A stretch of 64,000 nt of DNA. Origin: Dermatemys mawii (Eukaryota > Chordata > Testudines > Dermatemydidae). The translations under genes were made by a program, and so were the position numbers. The stretch spans positions 10,335,830 through 10,399,829 of the forward strand of contig ML677386.1 of the NCBI GenBank assembly GCA_007922305.1, read 5' to 3'. The notes beneath the pieces are model-generated. The model saw nothing but the letters and a program-made list of their open reading frames with translations. It had not been told where the DNA came from and ran no database searches. This document shows, piece by piece, positions 1 through 12,439 of this stretch; positions within the stretch are counted from its first letter, which is position 1; every line of letters starts with the position of its first letter.

Positions 1-884
1 GAAGTGGAGATGCTCCAACTGAGAATTGGGTACCTGATCAAAAACACATTGAAGTCAATGGGCTTTGGAATTGGACCTTACCCTTTAAGGCCTGATTGTG
101 AACCCATAACCCTATTGGTAAGCAAATAGTCAGATGAATACTCCCAGTAAATCAGATTACTCAAGTGAATAGCTACTCTTCTTTGGGAGTAATGAGTGCT
201 CAGTCTGGCCTTAGGTTTCCTGCGATGTCTGTGTCCCTGACATAGTAGTATATTGTAAATAAAGAAGGATATTAAAGTGGCATTATATGAATGTTTTCAA
301 CAAACATTCAAATAGAGCTAATACAGCTGTTAATGCTTTTCCCTAGTTTTCCTGCTGACTCATACAGCAGGCAGGCAGACAGGCTAATCGCCCTGAATTT
401 TTGATTCTTTTCGTATTACTTTATATCATCACTCAAGCATGTAACTAGTTTTTCATTCGGGAGTAATCAGATTTTTATATTTGTCATATGCTGTGGCAAA
501 TTGTGCAGAAGACCCTGGGATGTCAGTCCTAAGTGTTTTGATAGTCAATCAATTTAGCTTAAAAAATAATACTTCATGGTTTATCATCTAGTCTTGTGTG
601 CATGGAATCTGAAATTGCAACTGACATGGTTTATTCTACTGTGATTCTCATACTATTTTGATAACAATGAATCTTCTGTAAACAAAAAGAAAGGAGGAAG
701 ACAGTGATGTCTAGTAGTTATTGCAAATGAACAAGAGTCAAGATTACTGGATTCCCTTCCCAATTCTGGCACTTCTCATGAGCAAGTCACTGCATGTTGC
801 AGGGCCTCAATTTATCCCTCCATGAAATAGTTACCCCAGATCTGTTGTGCTCCAGGTTGAGGTGAGGCTGATATGGTGAAAGAT
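1..884. other. Intergenic DNA with a MIR-like SINE scrap
   Basis: No coding exon is visible. About 735-832 resembles the core of a MIR/CORE-SINE on the plus strand: a 'gattactggattccc' block, then 'gagcaagtcactgcatg', then a 'cctcaatttatccc' block in the usual order. The rest is AT-rich sequence in which I recognise nothing. Confidence 0.5.
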
Positions 885-1336
885 ATTAATATAATAAATA
901 GTAGCAAGTGACCAGGACAGGATGGGATACATTCAAAGGTTGGAAAGAAATTATTTCACAATGAAATGGCTGGGCTGCTACCAAAAATGTGAAATCTTTC
1001 TTTATAATTCAGTCCCTACACTACAGAATTGAGGAGTAATAAATGTTGTACCATCTTTTAAAAAGATGCTAAGGGTGATCCTGGAATGAGACACTAGAGA
1101 GCCTTTTACTTCAGTGCCAAGTAAATTGGCTGAAACAATGCATAAAGATAGAATTATAAAATACCCCCAGCAACATTATAGAACAGGTACAAACTATGCT
1201 GTTCTGATTTACTAGACCTCTTTGAGCAAGTCAACAAAGCAATGGGTGAAGGAATACTGTTTGACACAATCAGTCTGGAGTTTCAAAAAGACATTGACAA
1301 AGTCCTTCATATGAGACTATTCAGGAACCCAAGCGC
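885..1336 (+). mobile_element. CR1 LINE remnant, reverse-transcriptase region
   Basis: This is a decayed stretch of CR1 (non-LTR retrotransposon) open reading frame 2. Plus-strand reading gives CR1-like blocks in order: a KGDPG block near 1070, a TSVP(S)KLAETM-like block near 1110-1140 and an FQKDIDKVLHMRL block near 1285-1320. These correspond to conserved reverse-transcriptase segments between the template-grip motifs and the FQKAFDKVPH motif. Stops and frameshifts make it non-functional. It stops abruptly near 1336, where GC-rich sequence starts, so a later insertion probably cut it. Confidence 0.65.
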
Positions 1337-3600
1337 CATATTGTGAGTGGTCCTTACTTGGGGCTACAGATGGGAGAAGTGTACAGGGAGCCTTCCCCCC
1401 CCCCCCCCCCCCCGCCCCCTGTCTCCCCTAACACACACACCTATCCTTTGCATGCCTAATGGAGAGGGTTGTCCCTGTGCTCAGGGGCATGCAGGCATCT
1501 CTTTCTGTGAGGACCCTAGGAGTACACAATACTCCAAAGTGGGCAGGGAGGTGTCCTGCTCTGCCACACACACAGATACCCTTAGAGGCACGTGCAGCCA
1601 CCCTGCACAGTTCTCCAGCCAGTGCACAGTGCTCAGGGAAGGGTTGTTTCCAACAAAGACCCAGTCTCTCACTGAACTCCCTTGGATGGTGCAGCTCCTC
1701 CTAATGACACTGTATAAAACAATGGCTCCCCTCACCAGCAATACTGTTTTCAGTTCTGGCCAACCCAGCTCAAACCAGACAGTGGCACTGGAACCGGAGC
1801 CCATCCACTGTTTGCTAGGGTGGATCCCTTCCTCTTCCCCATCAGGCCCCATCTCCTGGCCAGGCCAGTGTGGAGCCCAGGCATTTGTGGGAGCTGTGCA
1901 GGGAAGAGGGTGGATTGAGAGCAGCCCATGTCCCCACTCCCTGGACTTTTTGTCTAGCCCAGGCACGTGAAGGATCCACGACTTTGTACCATCTCCCCAC
2001 CACTGCCCGTGCAGCTCTCTCCGATTCAGCTCTTGCTGAGGAGGGGTGGACACCTCGGAGCCACAGCTCTGACATGGTCACAGACACATGGGCAGCTGTA
2101 GGGAGCTGTGGACCCCCCATTTGCCCTGGGTCGGGGGACTGGGGGTGGATACACGGGCTGGGGACTGCTATCGTTGTGCCCCCTGCACTGTGGGTAGGTG
2201 AAGAGTCCACTGTGGCTCCCCACAGCTGCCCAGCACCAAGCAGCTCTTATGGCTGGGCTGTGGCTCCGAGGGCTAATGAGGGTATCTGTAGCTATGTTAG
2301 TGTGATGGGGTGTGCAAACTGCACCCTGGGGAAGACCCCGTATCCCAGAGTGTCCAGGATTTTGGCCATATGAGGCTGTGATGCTTTCCTGGGGCATCCG
2401 GAACTGTAAGTCACCTCTCTACCCCTCTGCCTCAGTGAGCGAGCGATTTGCTGCTGCTAAACTGTCATCTCCCTGACACTCCACTCTGGTAGCCAACCCA
2501 ACTCCCCGGGACTCTGCCAGTCCTCCCATTGCCTTGCAGGTAACTCTTGGTGTCCCCCTGTTCCCGAACCCCCTTGAAGAGCCCCTATGACTGGATGGCC
2601 ACAGAAATACCAAGTCTACTGTCTCCCGAGACAGAAGACACACCAGCCTGCTGACTCTGCTGAGCATGCACACCTCCCTTTAATGCAACAGCACTGAGCT
2701 AAACTTATAAAACCAGAGTAGGTTTATTAAGAAAGAACAAAGATTTAAGTGATACTAAGCAGAGATAATAGAAACAGAAAATGATTGCAAATAAACAAAA
2801 ATGCCATCACGCTTTCTAGTGACTCTTACCTGAAGCATTTCTCAGTGTCACCAACCCACGGGGTTGGGGATCCAACGTTCACAGATGCAAAGAGTGCCGA
2901 CCTCTTTGTTCCCTCAGTGCTGGATCCCAAGATGCCCTTTTGCTTCTCTTTCTGTTCCCCAACATTCATTGTCTTTGTGTCAGGAGTCAGGGTGACCCTC
3001 GGGGTTCAGGCTGTGGTGTACTCTGGTGTGCTGATGTCATGCTGCTTCTGCAGGGTGTTTTACCTCAGATGCAGATGAACTGCCCACTGTCTCTGGCATC
3101 CCCGTGCTTAATTTACATTATAGACACAGGCAAATGAGCATTCCTTTGTTCATCAAGTCTGCCCCCAAATGTATTTAGGAACATATTTTCAGCACATGTA
3201 CACAACTCTTTACACATCGTCTGTACATACGTCACACAATAATATTAAAGACATTTGATACTATGGACGTTACTCTACAGAGAAATACTATGACAGGAAT
3301 GCATTAGGTATAATGAGTGTGTCAGGCCTGGTAGGAGTTACAGAACAGTGGGGTCTCTGCCAGTTAGCACTGAGGGGCTCTTAGGTTAACAGGGGCCTCA
3401 AACTCTTTGCTGGACATCAGAATTAGCCTTTTAGGGACTCTTTATATACCCTGGAAAATGTAGGGACAACTTGTGGCCCCTCCAGAATCCTAGAAGAGGA
3501 TAGACCACTGAAGGACAGGGATGGCTGTCAGCAGAGGGTGCCACAACAGAAGAACACTTGCTACTCCCTGGTCTGAGCAGTAGGTGGTGTTTGTGCGGGA
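1337..3600. repeat. Unclassified GC-rich interspersed repeat, probably composite
   Basis: Base composition changes sharply at about 1337 from AT-rich CR1 remnant to GC-rich DNA with CA runs and a pure C tract (1395-1413). Sequence to about 3130 has no exon-like coding pattern; overlapping open frames on both strands follow from the GC richness. The style is that of long turtle LTR-type repeats, but I could not identify termini, a primer-binding site or a target duplication. It could be two or three nested repeats. Confidence 0.3.
1395..1413. repeat. Homopolymer C tract (19 C)
   Basis: An uninterrupted run of 19 C, followed by G and five more C. Assembly length errors are likely here, and it inflates proline-coding open frames around it. 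Confidence 0.9.
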
Positions 3601-4559
3601 GGGGACCACTTCACAGTTAGCTAAGATAAAAAAAATATCAGAAACATAAACTGTCATGCTTCAGGGCATATGTCAGCCAGCTAAAGAAAGGGAGGGTTAG
3701 GGGTAGCCTTTACAGTAGGGCCCCAGTACAGCAAAGAACTGAAGCTTGTACTCTGTCTTAAGCATGTACTTTAAATCTGCTCAGCAAAGTACTTATTTAA
3801 ACACACGTATAGGTGTAATCACATGTTTAAGATCCATTGACGTCAACACTTAATAACCAACTATTTCAAGTGCAGTACTGAAATTAGAGAAAACATAGGG
3901 ACCCATTTCCTGAAAGTAGTTAAATATGTGCATAAGTGCTTTCTTGAAAAGGGATGTTTTCTGAATCAGGGCCATGCTGAAGTATAATGCCAGTGGGAGG
4001 CAAGTTGCAGCAGCTATATTATAGAAAATGGAATACAGAAGACAGCTGCATAAAAAGGTGATAATAATGCCACACATTAGATACAAAATAGATTTAAAAG
4101 AAAGGTATACCTTCTCGGAGTGTTGACTTAGCTCCAGCAGTAGCTGAATGCATGACTGCAGGAAAAGTTGGCCTCGAGAAGCAACTTGGGAACAAGGTGC
4201 AGCTGTAGCCTCCTGATTCAATGGGTGTACTATGATTTTCTGTCACTACTTAGATGAAGAAACACAGGCAGATACACACACACATAGTGGCAGACGGACA
4301 CACATGCAGAGCTGTGTACTGAAACCTTAAGGTATTAAGCACCATCCCGAGCCTGTACACTCTTCAAGACCCATTTCCTTCTATATATGATACATCCCAC
4401 ATGGAACTCTGCACCCACCAAACCTATTCTCCAACTCATTTGCTTTATGTGTTGTGCAGTGTATTGTGTATTGTTTACTAAAACAACACTAAACATGGTG
4501 ACATAAAATGACAGTGGAGAAACTGGTCACACAAGAAAAGGAGTCTTGTTTTAAAATGT
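3601..4559. other. Intergenic DNA, nothing recognised
   Basis: AT-rich unique-looking sequence with a short CA-rich patch around 4275-4310. A 123-codon minus-strand open frame at 3850-4221 has no recognisable domain and no neighbours to support it. Confidence 0.4.
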
Positions 4560-6530
4560 TCCCAAAAAGTGAATGAGCCTGTCATTAGCTCAAATGAACT
4601 CCTTTGCGATTTTAAATATCTTCAGTTCATCCACAGTTGGTTTATGCACATACAAAAGCATTTCATTGTTCAAACATTCTTGGACCATCGTTGTTCTCAG
4701 AGAGGTTTTCAGTCTTCACAGTGCCTACCTTTGCTCAGCTGTAGCAGCAGATACGAGTAAGGTGAGGAACAAAAGTGAATGAACTTTGGAAAACAAAATG
4801 TCAGAGGCTTGGACAGCATTGAATACATCAGTCAAAATGCCCACCTTCATGACTTTAGTGATGTTCAGCTTCGGAACTTATTGGCTGCAGCACAAACCAA
4901 ATCTGGGAGAGTCCTCAACTGGTTTTGTAAACAAGTGAGAGCCACCTCTTGCATATGTGAGCAAAAGAACAGCATTTTCACTAACTGTTTGCTGGTTTTT
5001 TTCTCCATTAGCACAAGAAATCAATACATTTTCAGTTGCTCCTGGTAGACCCAGAGTGGTTGCATCAAACTGCTGCCTCAGTTCACCTGAAACAATATCA
5101 ATCACTTCAAAATATTGTTGCCTAAAACAGGCATCTGATGTTTCAAATTGATGAATATCTGATCTGTCACTAGGATGCTTGGGCAGCCTCTTGGCTCTGC
5201 GTAGTGAAAGCTCACCTGATAACTTGGTTTCTTCTGCAGCCGGAATTTGGTAAAATATTTTAAATGCTTCATCGGCTCTCGGATGTGTCCGATGTGCTAC
5301 AGCGAGCTCAGCAGATTGTGAGCCTTCTTGCAATGAACTGTCTTTCTTCTTGGCAGAACTCAAGGAGTATGTTCACTTCAACCGAATATTAGATGTGCTA
5401 ACTGAAGTCCAAAACATACCTTGAACTATTTGAGTTGGATGAGAACACCTCCAGCTATTCTGCCATGCTCATTGGGACAAAATGAATTGATTTTGGGGCA
5501 GTGTTCCCAAAGAATATAGTGGCTTATGAGAACGATGTCAATGGCTCCTATTTGAACTGTCGACCTGGACAGAGCAGGTTAATGGAAATTCCTGTGAATG
5601 AAAACTGGTTTGGGACTTGTTCAGAAGTCACCATCCATTTGGCTGAATAGCGCCGAAGTTTTGCAATGGCCAGACACCTATCTAATGTATTCCTTATTGT
5701 GACACACTGACAGCTGGAATCTTGCAGCCCAAGGTTAAACAGTGCACAAAACAGTGTTCAGACAATACTGCTGGTTCTAATTCCTGTATACATGCAGCAA
5801 GTCCAGAAAGTTTCCCAGCCTTATTGCTCACTCGATCGTAAGTGTGTCCCTGACTGGAGGAAAGAAGTGACATGCAACAAACCAGTGTATCTTTCACTCC
5901 AGTTTGTGGGTATTGCACATCAGTTGGACAAGGCCTGTGCAGCCTTGGTGAATGTGAAAGAATTTGTTGACCCATCATATAGAAATAGACATTTGCTCCT
6001 TTTTAGATAGGTCAGTGGCTTCATCAGCAATGATGCCATACCAAGGGTATTGCTGGGTTTCTTGTCATTAGCTCTGTAGAAGCGCATTTCCCAAGAGACA
6101 GAGAATTTCATTTATAATCTCCTGCAATTGACAGTTTTATTAGTAACCCTGCACTTGACATTCAGATTGTCTTCAGCTCTTAAAAGTAACACCTGTTGGA
6201 GGTTTCCCAGAATTTTAGGTCTGCATATTGCATGTCTTGCCATAACAGGAAATGCGTGATATATAGCTGAATCGTTAGCATCCTTCGCTGTACAGTTGAG
6301 TCTCACTGAAATTGGTCATTCAGATGCACTATCGCAGAGGGCTGATCTTTTGTCAGATACTTCATCTTGGTTTCATTATGAAGATCACTTTTGTCATGTT
6401 CTCTGAACCTTACCCTTGCCTTCTTCCAATTATTGTAACCCTTTCCTGTGAAAGTATTGTTAGCTTTCTGACTCAGAGTTAATAAATTTTGAGCATTTCC
6501 CCAGAAACAATAGAAGTAAAATGCCACGTT
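4560..6530 (-). pseudogene. hAT transposase relic (ZMYM1/DUF4371-like), broken
   Basis: Read on the minus strand from about 6530 down to 4560, fragments line up in the order of a ZMYM1-like hAT transposase. First comes a GYNNWKKA..FREHDKSDLHNE block (about 6370-6440), matching the N-terminal GFxNWKxAxxxFxxHExSxxHxxA motif. Next, near 6165-6200, is an LLLRAEDNLNV block. A YDRVSNKAGKLSG..HCFVHC block (about 5725-5835) matches the YDGASNMAGKxSGV..HCxAH region around the second catalytic Asp. Last is the DUF4371-like QQYFEVIDIVSGELRQQF block (about 5070-5125) and a weak C-terminal dimerisation remnant near 4790-4860. Several stops and frame changes separate the blocks, so no functional protein is possible. 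The longest unbroken piece is 161 codons (4878-5363). Terminal inverted repeats were not found. Confidence 0.7.
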
Positions 6531-6916
6531 CTGTCAAGGACACAAGCTCAGCCATGGGTAATTACTGTGCCAGCTTGCTTGAAATGTTATGCTCCCATTC
6601 TTGTTTGCAGCTTGTCGTCTGGTTCCTTCAGATTTGTCATTTGGTACACGCTGTCCCTATGAAGTAACTGCTTCTCACCACCAGAAACATTTGCTTTCCT
6701 TGTTACATGAAGATAAAGGCATGTCATCAATAATGTTGTTAGCAGAGATTGCAGCTTCCCAAACTTCAGTAACTCACAGTTCAGTAGTTGATGGATGCAG
6801 GGGGTTCTGGAGAGGATGCCTTTTCAAGAATTGTCTTGTATCCATCAGCACTGCACAATAATAGCAATGCTGTGCATGCCATTTCTTGGAAGGAGCCAGA
6901 TTTTGTTTCTCCTACG

Positions 6917-7222
6917 CTCATAGATTCATAGACTTTAAGGTCAGAAGGGACCATTATGATCATCTAGTCTGACCTCCTGCACAATGCAGGTCACAGAAAC
7001 TCACCCACCCACTCCGGCAATAAACCTCTCACCTATATCTGAGCTATTGGAGTCCTCAAATCATGGTTTAAAGACTTCAAGGTGAAGAGAATCCTCCAGC
7101 AAGTGACCCATGCTCCATGCTGTGGAGGAAGGCGAAAAACCTCCAGGGCTTCTGCCAGTCTGCCCTGGAGGAAAATTCCTTCCCAACCCCAAATATGGCC
7201 ATCATATCTATACCTTATAACT
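6917..7222 (-). mobile_element. CR1 LINE 3' end
   Basis: The 3' untranslated end of a turtle CR1 in reverse orientation. The plus strand opens with 'catagattcatagacttt', then 'aaggtcagaagggacc', 'gatcatctagtctgacctcc', a 'cctccagggcttctgcc' block and an 'aaaattccttcccaacccc' block, all in the order of the reverse-complemented CR1 tail. The same family recurs at 20550-21395 (plus) and 62712-63115 (minus). Confidence 0.85.
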
Positions 7223-7290
7223 AAGTTTTGGTGGGGACTGAAAGAAGAACATGTACTGCTTTTGCTTTATTTAAACATATATGCACAAAC

Positions 7291-7893
7291 AACAGAGTCC
7301 TGTGGCACCTTAAAGACTATCAAAAGTATTGAAGCATAAGCTTTCATGGGCTAATACCCACTTCGTCGAATGCATGCAGTGGAAGTATCCAGATATTAGG
7401 AATGGCAATATACAAAAACCTGTAGGAGAACACTTCAGTCTCCCTGGACACACTATCACAGGTTACCATCCTGTTTTCTATATCTATATCTAAGTTTTTA
7501 TTTTTGCTGCAGGATGGTAAAGGTTACCATCCTGCAGCAAAAATAAAAACTTCAAGACCAGACTTCAAAGAGAAACTACTGAGCTCCAGTTCATTTGCAA
7601 ATTTGACACCATCAGCTCAGGACTGAACAAAGACTAGGGATGGCTAGCTAACTACAAAAGCAGAACTCTCTAGGTGTTCTCACCTCCAGATCAGCTGCTA
7701 GAAGAGGTGATAACAAGGTAGTTCAATCAGGCTGAACCAACCTTGTTAACCCTAACCTCGTTCTTGCCTACTTATTTATACCTACCTGTGGGTACTTCTA
7801 CTGCATACATCCAACAAAGTGGGTATTAGCCCACAAAAGCTTATGCTTCAATACTTTTGTTAGTCTTTAAGGTGCCACAGGACTCTGTCACTT
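7291..7893 (+). mobile_element. Penelope-like element remnant with inverted terminal copies
   Basis: A terminal module ('ggtgccacaggactctgtcac' ends, with a 'gtgggtattagccca' hairpin) is present inverted at 7291-7379 and direct at about 7808-7893. Between them a short coding relic reads KPVGEHFSLPGHTIT (about 7416-7460) and MVKVTILQQK (about 7514-7543). The first matches the HF.LPGHS block at the end of the GIY-YIG endonuclease domain of Penelope-like retroelements, as I recall the family. An inverted partial copy at the 5' side is typical of these elements. A 29-bp perfect palindrome (7492-7552) interrupts the coding relic. Stops elsewhere show it is dead. Confidence 0.6.
7492..7552. repeat. 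Perfect 29-bp inverted repeat, 3-nt loop
   Basis: Left arm 7492-7520 is the exact reverse complement of right arm 7524-7552, with loop 'agg'. The right arm is the expected Penelope coding sequence (the ILQQK part). The left arm is therefore an inverted duplicate of it. Confidence 0.95.
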
Positions 7894-9179
7894 CTTTATG
7901 GCTTCTATGGTTAACGATGCCTTCTGAGCCTTCTAATGATCCACGAGCTAAGTGTGGTTGACTTCTGGGGTCTACATATTTTTGCTTTCTGTTTTTGTAG
8001 ATGTGATTCTCAGTCCAAGCCATTGATGGAGTTCATGGCAAATTCCTGAATCTCGGCTATGTTGAAATTTAATCCAAGGGGGAGCAGAATACATTTCCCT
8101 TAAGTTTGATTAAAGAAATCTGTGTTGTAAAGAGAGGCTCTAAATAGCAAGTAGAAGGAAGGCATTGAAAGTGATGAGTTATAAGGACAGAAGGAATGAA
8201 GGAAGGAAAAGATCTGGTTCAAAGAATAACTAATGGAATAAGGAGAGGTTTCTAAAAAAACAGTCTCTGACCGATAGGGGTGACTGCAGATAGTTTTAAG
8301 TAAAACAAAGAGAATCAGTCTTAAAAAGAGCCAACATGGAGCTTCCTATCCCACATTCCAGTGTTATCTCAAAAACTATGGCCTATGTGAACCCAGGTCC
8401 TGGGGGTAGGGGAGGGGGGGAGAAAGGAGGCTGCAAATCTTATCTGGATTGAGACTAGAAATAAGAGTGAAGTGTCTCAAATTGTTTTTTAGCTGAAGTC
8501 AGTAATTAGCAATGATGTCATTTACTTGTTAAAAGGTATAAAAAGTGAACACTTAAAGGATTCATCGCTAATACCTGACTGCCCACTCTGGAGCCAACCA
8601 ATATAGGTCTAAGCACCCTGGGTTTAGCCCATTTGTAAGTATATTGAACAGATGCTTATATAAGTTTTGTTACTGTTTGGATGTAGTAAATTGCTTATTA
8701 TTTAGGCTTTTTAGGCCTCTTTAGAGTAATTGTATAAATACCGTTTGGCTTTTCGATTTAATAATGGAATTTATGGTTAAATTAGTGTTGTGATGATAAT
8801 CTACATAAATAATCATTCCAACAGGAGGGAAAATATAAAAGAAAAAATATGAAAAACTAAATGACTCCCTTTTGTAATTTTAATAATAAACATGCCTGAC
8901 CTTCAGACTCTTAGCTTACAGATTTTGCAGGGTTTTGTTTTGTTTATTTGTTTTTTGTTTTGGGCTTTTTCCGTTCTAAGTGCTTTTTTTTAATCTTTCT
9001 TATTTTTCAGCTAAGCCTTCATTCTTCAGTATGTTCATCGTAATCTTCTCAGTGCTAAACAGCAAATAATTCTCCTCTAGTGTGGAGAATCTCTTTTGCT
9101 CTTCTCAGCCTATGCTACATGCAGTAGCAGTTCTAATAATGCCTACACAAGTTTCATTAACATTTTAAAAGCGATTGTA
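7894..9179. other. Intergenic DNA, nothing recognised
   Basis: AT-rich sequence without exon-like features. There is a short G-rich patch at 8400-8425 and T-rich runs around 8930-9000. Confidence 0.4.
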
Positions 9180-9850
9180 GTGGGGCAGCTGCCCCACTCC
9201 AGGAGAAGGGCTGTGGCTGGGAGCAAGCAAGCTCCCAGGCTGAGAGGGAATAGCAGCCACAGCGATGGCTGCATCAGTTAGGGCCCACCTGGCCCTGATA
9301 AAAGGGCCCAGAGTTTGGTGGAGAGACAGTCTCCTCTAGCTGTAGAGGTAGACAGGCCTGTCGGCTGGGAGCTTGACAGAGTACCTAGAGGGAAGCAGGG
9401 CTGGGGCAAGGCAGAAGGAGCTGGGGAAGCTCCACCCTAGAAACCCCCAGCCTGCAGGGCCTAGGAGATGGTCCAACAAGGGGTACTGGGGTTGCAGGCG
9501 GCAGCCCATGGGTAGTAGTGGAGGCAGCAGGCCAACCCCCCTTACCAATGATGAATGGCAATGATACTGCAGTCTGCTTCAGAGAACGGGGGCAAGTGGT
9601 GACTGGCAGTTGCCTAGACTGAGGCAAGGTGGGGATAGGAGGTGGGGGTTCCCCAGGGAGGGGAGACCCAGAGTGAGACTGTGGAGGTACTGCAGTGGTG
9701 CAGCACCCCAGGGGAGAGGGCACCGGGGTCCAGGGAGGGACACGGGGCCGGTGCAAGCGGGACTACGGACTGCAGAGGGCACTCCAGACGCTGCTGAGAG
9801 CTAATTCCCGGACGGACCAGCAGGAGGCGCCGCGGGGTGAGTTGCTGCTT
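9180..9850 (+). repeat. GC-rich unclassified repeat, LTR-like in style
   Basis: A sharply bounded GC-rich island in AT-rich DNA. It ends at 'caggaggcgccgcggggtga' near 9820-9840, a terminus that I associate with a turtle LTR-type repeat family. It is not a promoter island: CpG is scarce except at the 3' end, and no exon follows. Open frames on both strands here are compositional. Confidence 0.35.
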
Positions 9851-11527
9851 TGCTACAGTGATCTTGCATCTTATTTTGACACAGTCCTATTCCCATGGCA
9901 ATATCTCTAAGATTATCTCCCATCCTCCTGTTATGTTGTTTCCAACTGAAAATGGCTATGAGGATTTTAAATAGGCAAAATATAACCATCCATGTTCAAA
10001 GGTAGCCACTACATTGAGGTTTATGCTCAAACCCTTGCTAAATAAATAAATCAAGGGATCTTTAATGACCACAACTCATCAAGACTTCAGTTTTACATCT
10101 CATTTTGAAGAAAGCCTCTCAGTTGTCCCGTAATAACATAACATGTCACATCCATCCTCACACTGAAGAGAACTGTATACAGTACCAAATGACCAATCTC
10201 CCTAAAAGTCTCCCATTCAAGTACGGACCACCTTCACCTGATTTATGTATAAGAACCAATGGATATACAGCCTTGTAGTACAAGGCTTTGAAAAACCAAA
10301 GGGATCATGGAATATATCAAGACTGCAATAAAATATGCTTCTGTGGGTTCTCTGCTGATGGTGAATTTTTGGAATTCTAAATATTGTATTTCACAGACAT
10401 TCTAAGGAAAATGGCATAGAAGATGGAGGGAAGTTATTATTTCACTGAAGACCAAAATAAGCAGGAGGAAGTTAAAAATTACTACATATTCCAAACAGCA
10501 ATAAATCCAAAACCAGAACTCCCTGACCTAGGGTTTTATAGACCCAAAACAAAACACAATCATCAAGACTCTTTTAGCATGAAAATAATTCTGATTTTGC
10601 TTGTTTCTGTGCTATAAGTGTTATGGATGGTGTCTGTCAGCCAGTGCTTTATTTTCTTTAAGAACAAATAACTACATAGTGTGTATGCAGGCCATTAGAG
10701 CAGGTACCGGATATTATTGTATTACCATTGTTTGTCAAACTATTCAATCATCCCCACACAAGATTGGGTACTAGATTGTTCGTGTGCTCTCTCTGATGTG
10801 GAACACCATGGTGAAGATCCGGTCCTCCGTTGACGAGGGTAGGAGTTTTTATGTTGATATCAATGTGTGACATGAAGTACAGCCAAGTGAGAACACTGTG
10901 AGCAGGTAAGCAGCATACATGTAGGTAACTGTGGTGCTGTAGTGGGCCAAAGATTTTTTCATTTGCATACTAGTTGAATTATAGGGACAGTGAAAGGGAA
11001 GAAACATTATTTGATCATCCTCTGTCAACACCAAGAGTAGGATCTTTGAGACGGGAAGCACATTTGCTCCAAAAACATAAATTGTTGTTTTGAGTGCACT
11101 GGTTCTCTTGTTCTTCCTCTAAAGGAGAATCCCTTTTGTTTCATGACTTGCCATTGCATCTGTCTGTATTACCTTTTATGTGCTATTTTAATGTTCTGTC
11201 ACTTTCTTTACCTGACTTCAGATGTTATAGTTCCTGACTCCAAAATTTGTCCAATCCAGAGTATTCCTGTTCTGTCTCCATGGTGGGGTTACTCTGGAAA
11301 ACAAATGCAAGAAGCATGAAAATCCTCCTGGACAAACTTATGACATTTTCTCACTTTGCATATACTGACACAAAAGGAAGGATTTAAGTTCTGATGAACA
11401 GGGAATGAAATATCAGTGATATAATTAGAGACATAATTAAAACTTTTGAAGCTTGGAGACCTTTTAAGACTTTACTATCTACACTCCAAGTTTTCATAAT
11501 CAGCTGCTTTAGATAAATCTTCAGTAT
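9851..11527. other. Intergenic DNA, nothing recognised
   Basis: Mostly AT-rich, without recognisable exons or repeat families. A 64-codon plus frame at 10423-10617 and a 70-codon minus frame at 10849-11061 carry no recognisable motif. Confidence 0.4.
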
Positions 11528-11810
11528 CAGGTGCCAGAAAAATCACAAATGAAGAACTCTGGAGGAGGATGAAACAGAAACTAATAAGACAGGAAATTAC
11601 GGAATGAAAATGGAGATGGCCTGGACATACAGGGAGGAAAGACCCAAATAAGATAACAAGACAGGTGTTGGAGTGGTATTGCCAAGGCAAGAGGCAACAA
11701 GACAAAGGATAATATGAAAATCGAAGCAGAATTGAAAACTATCAAAATGACATGGGAAGCGTCTAAAACTTCAGGAGGAAACAGGCAAAGGTGAAAGTCA
11801 TGGTAAAGCT
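11528..11810 (+). mobile_element. Non-LTR retrotransposon ORF C-terminal relic
   Basis: Plus-strand reading gives a block KWRWPGHTGRKDPNKITRQV (11609-11668), then LEWYCQGKR (11669-11695) and AELKTIKMTWEASK (about 11728-11770). This matches the WRWIGHTLRK..RQVLEW.PQGKR.RGRP...W tail found after the reverse transcriptase in one class of vertebrate non-LTR elements. Stops flank the block, so only a fragment remains. It may come from the same type of element as the reverse-transcriptase scrap at 13690-13822. Confidence 0.6.
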
Positions 11811-12439
11811 CTTTGTTCCGCATGGAATAGAGACACATAAGAGGAAAGGAGCTTTAGTTGCTGAATGCTAATTCTAGTGGCCCTTGATTTCATAGACATC
11901 AGAACTACAATTTTGTGTGACAAACAAGTCGCATTTTGCAGCTCTCTTGTTTAACGGTGAAAAATGAAGTAGATGCTGTCTAATTAAAGATAACATATGG
12001 AAAAATTATGTTTGAGGTATGGAAGAGATTAAGGACACTTTGAAATATATAATTTGGCTACCAGTATTTCTTTTAAACTCATCAGTTAGAACATCATTGG
12101 ACATTGTCATTTGCATCATAACATTGACAAATAATATGCCATTGAGCACATTATTATCTGGGCTACAAAGGGCTATTTTTTTAAGGGAATGAGATTTAAA
12201 CCAGTAATCCTCACAGGGATTTAGGCACTTCAAGATAAAACATCAAGTGACAATTAAATTAGGAAAGCTTACTAAATAATGGGAAAAGATTCAGCAAACC
12301 TCCATAGGCTTATTTTCTGATCTGTAATAATACTTTGAGTAATAATTAGACTTTGAGCAGAGACATCAAAGATTAAAAAGCCATCCATCCATCCAATCTG
12401 TATTGAATATCAGCTCTACTGGGGAGGCAGTTTTTAATG
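11811..12439. other. Intergenic DNA, nothing recognised
   Basis: AT-rich sequence. It contains only a short (ccat)n run near 12380-12395. Confidence 0.4.

Noticed and set aside
1347..2397. Six overlapping open frames of 120-207 codons on both strands
   Set aside because: They overlap in all directions within a GC-rich repeat, include a C homopolymer, and lack any recognisable domain or splice context.
3850..4221. 123-codon minus-strand frame with a hydrophobic stretch, considered as a small membrane protein
   Set aside because: The hydrophobic region comes from AT-rich DNA. There is no homology, promoter or splice signal to support it.
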